Below are positions 61,600-64,000 of a DNA stretch of 64,000 nucleotides, in pieces. The stretch covers positions 65,940-129,939 of the forward strand of contig CAZBCG010000008.1 in NCBI GenBank assembly GCA_964490705.1. The letters run 5' to 3'. The notes beneath the pieces are model-generated. The model was not told the DNA's origin. It saw nothing but the letters and a program-made list of their open reading frames with translations, and searched no databases. The stretch is from Fodinibius sp964490705. GTDB lineage: Bacteria > Bacteroidota > Rhodothermia > Balneolales > Balneolaceae. The first letter of the stretch is position 1, and every line of letters begins with the position of its first letter. The position numbers were made by a program, and so were the translations under genes.

Positions 61600-61790
61600 G
61601 ATTACTAGTGGTGAAGCGATAGATAACATGATTAGATGATGAGTCAGTAACAGTAACTACAGGTTAAGTTCCTTACCTAAGCCGTAATACTTCTCGATCT
61701 GTGGTTACAATGCTACTGGAGCCAAACCCCAAGAGAGAGCAATAGAGCCCCGATGGATACGAGTCCGTCGGGGTTTTTATTGTAACTAGT
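61600..61790 (+). ncRNA. Candidate small RNA with terminator
   Basis: This non-coding stretch ends in a strong Rho-independent terminator: CCCCGATGGA and TCCGTCGGGG with a 6-base loop, then TTTTTA (61749-61778). It contains a further hairpin GGTTAAGTTCCTTACC, and GTTACAAT (61704-61711) pairs with ATTGTAAC (61779-61786) to enclose an 83-nt domain. Operator-like sites lie just upstream. It may instead be the long 3' end of the regulator's mRNA. I match it to no known RNA family. The 5' boundary is a guess. Confidence 0.4.
61749..61778 (+). terminator. Rho-independent terminator before the propeller gene
   Basis: The 10-bp stem has one wobble pair (CCCCGATGGA with TCCGTCGGGG) and is followed by five Ts. 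It ends transcription coming from the regulator gene or from the candidate small RNA, so the propeller gene at 61946 needs its own promoter. Confidence 0.85.
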
Positions 61791-61819
61791 AAAAATTACC
61801 TATCTCCTCATCTGTAAAT

Positions 61820-61837
61820 ACCACATAATCATGTAGT
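61820..61837. promoter_or_regulatory. Palindromic operator candidate, site 5
   Basis: ACCACAT-AATC-ATGTAGT is the same motif in reverse orientation (its complement reads ACTACAT-GATT-ATGTGGT). It lies after the terminator and 108 bp before the secreted propeller gene, almost the same distance as site 1 from its gene. Confidence 0.6.
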
Positions 61838-61945
61838 GCATTTGATAAATCAAATGATAAGGTTGTTCTCAAAATGCACGGGTTGTACATGGATCAATGA
61901 TTTTAGAAACCGTTTATTAACCAATAAATAAAAACAGGAGTCGGT

Positions 61946-64000
61946 ATGAGCATTTCTACAGAAAGAGCCGGAGAGATAAAAGGGATGTTGGCTTCGCTAT
62001 TGATTGCAATATTAATAGTAAGTCCATCAGTTATATCAGCACAAGATATATCACAGCAAAAACCTGAAAAACCACAACTTGAAACCCTGAATCAGGGGGA
62101 AAGGAGTGGAAATTCTGGTGCAGCTTTAATGAATTCGTCACTTCTCGAAGTTCCCTTGTCGCATTCTAATACTGGACCACAGGGGTATTGGTCACATCTT
62201 ACAACAAGCAATACCGGAGACCTGCCGTGGGGAGAAACCTTTGGATATGCCTTTCCGCGATATTGGAATTATGTATTTGTGGATAGCAGCAATCGGTATT
62301 TTGTTGATTCCGGGGGATTGTTCGTATGGAATGGATTTAATTGGCAGCCGGTAATGGTAAATGGTGAACAACTATTTAGAGTACGCGAAATCGTGGAAGA
62401 CAACGGTGGTAACTTGTGGGTTGGTACCTATAATGGGCTGTATCAGCTTAGCAGTTCACTGCAGCTGATCAATAAGTACACCACAAGCAATTCAAATCTA
62501 AAAACAAATGATGTGAACACTCTTTGGATAGAAAATGACGGTTCGCTGTGGGTTGGCCACCGAGGACATGAAAGTACCGGTGGTGGTGGAGTTACCATTT
62601 TACATGAGCAGGTGATCGACAGCCTTGGCGTTTATACCAATGATATCATTCAAAGAAGTAATGGGGATGTATGGGTAGCCCAAGCACCCGATGAGCAGGG
62701 GAATGGAGGCTATATCTATGTCTATCGACCATCAAATGATTCTTCCTGGGCTTATACGGAGAGCAATAGCGGTTTACCGCATAGTGAAGTAGATAATTTT
62801 AGTGAAGACTCCCAAGGCAATATTTGGATGGGGCACTATCCAACGGCACATCATCCGATGGGCGGAGTTACGAGATTTGATGGAACCAACTGGACGCTTT
62901 TTGATCAGGATGACGGCCTTCCGCAAGCTGGTGCTTGGTACACTTATGCAGCTTCGGATGACAAAATATACTACAGTACGGGTGATTCCATGATGGTGTA
63001 TGAAAACAACTCGTGGAATCATTTTACCAATGACAACGATCGTTTTCCCCTTAGAGGTGTAACAATTGTTACCGAAGATAGAGATGGTAATCTTGTTGTC
63101 GGGGCCGATCCCGGTGCAGATTTAGTCGGAGGAGGGCTCCAGATTTACGATGGTTCAAGCTGGGAGTTTATATCCAGTTACACCGACAATGGGCTATTCA
63201 GCAATGTAGTTTTCGGAGCTGATGTTGATGCTGAAGGTAACCTTTGGGTTTCCGGCTTTTATGGAGCCGCCATGTTTGACGGATCCGACTGGACCTATTT
63301 TAATGAGTATGATGGCATGGGCGATACCTATGCCTGGAAAGTAGAGGTGACATCCGACGGGAGTGTTTGGTTTGGTGTAGCTGATGAGGCAGGAGTTACC
63401 CGGTACAAGGATGGGAGCTTTACAGAATATGATCAATATGGCGAATATGTAGAGGCAATATTTGAAGACAGTCAGGGAAATATTTGGTTTGGGGCCTTTG
63501 ATTGGAAAAATATAGACAACCCCGGTGGAATTCTAAAATATGATGGCTCCAATTTTACCGTTTTTGATGAGACCGATGGTATAATTGGTGTCAACGTTAC
63601 TGCTTTTGGCGAAGGTCCGAACGGTAATATCTACGCAGCCACCAATGCAGGGGCCCTTGTGTACGACGGTTCCAGCTGGTCAGAATTTGCTGTTGACGGG
63701 CAGACTGGAGTTGGAGTCGGCGAATTGGCTTCTGATGCGAATGGAAACCTCTGGATAAGTAGTGGAGGCGCCATTAAAAAATGGGATGGCTCAACATGGA
63801 CTACCTTTGATTCCAGTGACGGTTTTATGGGCTGGACCACTCATATCGAACCGGCTGCCGACGGCTCAATCTGGCTGGCAGGAGCAAGAATCCAGGTGAT
63901 CCGGGACGGAAACGTATTTGATATGACGCCCCCGGGTTATAGCAGTACTAGTTATGTTATCACCCACGATGATCAAGGTCAGACGTGGGTTGGTACGTAT
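61946..64000 (+). CDS. Secreted beta-propeller protein, N-terminal part (runs off window end)
   Basis: The frame is open for 685 codons to the window end. AGGAG lies eight bases before ATG 61946. The protein starts with a signal peptide (MLASLLIAILIVSPSVISAQ), then two-component-propeller-like repeats, for example GGNLWVGTYNGLYQLS, GDVWVAQAPDE, GNIWMGHYPT, GNLWVSGFYGAAMFDG and GSVWFGVADEAGVTRYK. They are spaced roughly 50-60 residues apart and each carries a DGS/NW blade start. No kinase part is reached. It may be a third sensor kinase or a secreted protein with a sorting tail. Operator site 5 and the terminator upstream suggest separate expression within the same regulon. Confidence 0.8.
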   Translation, partial: MSISTERAGEIKGMLASLLIAILIVSPSVISAQDISQQKPEKPQLETLNQGERSGNSGAALMNSSLLEVPLSHSNTGPQGYWSHLTTSNTGDLPWGETFGYAFPRYWNYVFVDSSNRYFVDSGGLFVWNGFNWQPVMVNGEQLFRVREIVEDNGGNLWVGTYNGLYQLSSSLQLINKYTTSNSNLKTNDVNTLWIENDGSLWVGHRGHESTGGGGVTILHEQVIDSLGVYTNDIIQRSNGDVWVAQAPDEQGNGGYIYVYRPSNDSSWAYTESNSGLPHSEVDNFSEDSQGNIWMGHYPTAHHPMGGVTRFDGTNWTLFDQDDGLPQAGAWYTYAASDDKIYYSTGDSMMVYENNSWNHFTNDNDRFPLRGVTIVTEDRDGNLVVGADPGADLVGGGLQIYDGSSWEFISSYTDNGLFSNVVFGADVDAEGNLWVSGFYGAAMFDGSDWTYFNEYDGMGDTYAWKVEVTSDGSVWFGVADEAGVTRYKDGSFTEYDQYGEYVEAIFEDSQGNIWFGAFDWKNIDNPGGILKYDGSNFTVFDETDGIIGVNVTAFGEGPNGNIYAATNAGALVYDGSSWSEFAVDGQTGVGVGELASDANGNLWISSGGAIKKWDGSTWTTFDSSDGFMGWTTHIEPAADGSIWLAGARIQVIRDGNVFDMTPPGYSSTSYVITHDDQGQTWVGTY

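Overview
The window looks like a draft-genome contig from a pigmented, aerobic bacterium of the Balneolota/Rhodothermota side of the FCB group. That placement is an inference from gene content and not a database result. It rests on bshB1 for bacillithiol, an HPr kinase gene beside hpf and xerC, a lycopene cyclase next to tspO, a putative carotenoid glycosyl/acyl-transfer locus, beta-propeller histidine kinases, and moderate GC with many acidic proteins. No rRNA, tRNA, CRISPR array, prophage or insertion sequence was seen. Position 11008-11107 is a run of Ns, and both sides of it carry the same 55 bases, so the gap is an unmerged contig overlap. Three genes (881-1787, 1805-3038, 43966-45064) are split by single-base frameshifts that look like small indels.

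Layout. 1-4.3 kb: the N-terminal part of an MFS transporter, then an AT-rich lipoprotein/lipase pair and a PQQ-like propeller lipoprotein. 4.4-6.9 kb: a Ser/Thr kinase with TPR repeats. 7.0-10.7 kb: a metal-uptake operon (permease, binding protein, outer-membrane barrel, small His-rich protein) with no ATPase gene. 10.7-18 kb: an FAD disulfide reductase and housekeeping genes (sucD, dnaG, an inositol-phosphatase gene, bshB1). 18-26.7 kb: a MacAB-TolC-like export system split in two by a glycosyltransferase and three small YqjD/YqjE-like membrane proteins. 26.8-34.6 kb: a PIG-L deacetylase, a PerM-like permease, crtY, tspO, bioB, an esterase, an orphan OmpR-type regulator, a CBS protein and trmH. 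34.6-39.6 kb: M28 and M23 peptidases, then hprK-hpf-xerC. 39.6-42.7 kb: a glycosyltransferase 2, a CrtC-like hydratase and an acyltransferase that could together make a carotenoid glucoside ester. 42.7-53.9 kb: mixed metabolism (O-methyltransferase, FKBP, DUF2914, CoA-binding, DUF971, Rieske oxygenase, SDR, PLP decarboxylase, NCS2 permease, endonuclease V, FAD oxidoreductase).

54.0-64.0 kb is the most distinctive part: two large beta-propeller histidine kinases with closely similar kinase modules, a small acidic protein between them, a NarL-type response regulator, and the start of a secreted propeller protein. An 18-bp palindrome (consensus ACYRCAT-GATT-ATGTRGT) recurs upstream of the small protein, upstream of the regulator, and in the 489-bp gap before the propeller gene. 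It is a good candidate for the binding site of the response regulator. That gap also holds a structured element ending in a strong terminator, possibly a small RNA.

Between genes, four inverted repeats share an unusual build: each arm is a run of degenerate 7-bp units, with a different heptamer at each locus (14142-14225, 16282-16344, 17193-17247, 20596-20698). A fifth, at 48616-48695, has a 10/11-bp period. Two of the heptamer arrays run into the 3' ends of flanking genes and provide their stop codons. Other intergenic repeats are a TCATCCTGAA...TTCAGGAT element (two copies) and a composite hairpin cluster at 52.2-52.45 kb.
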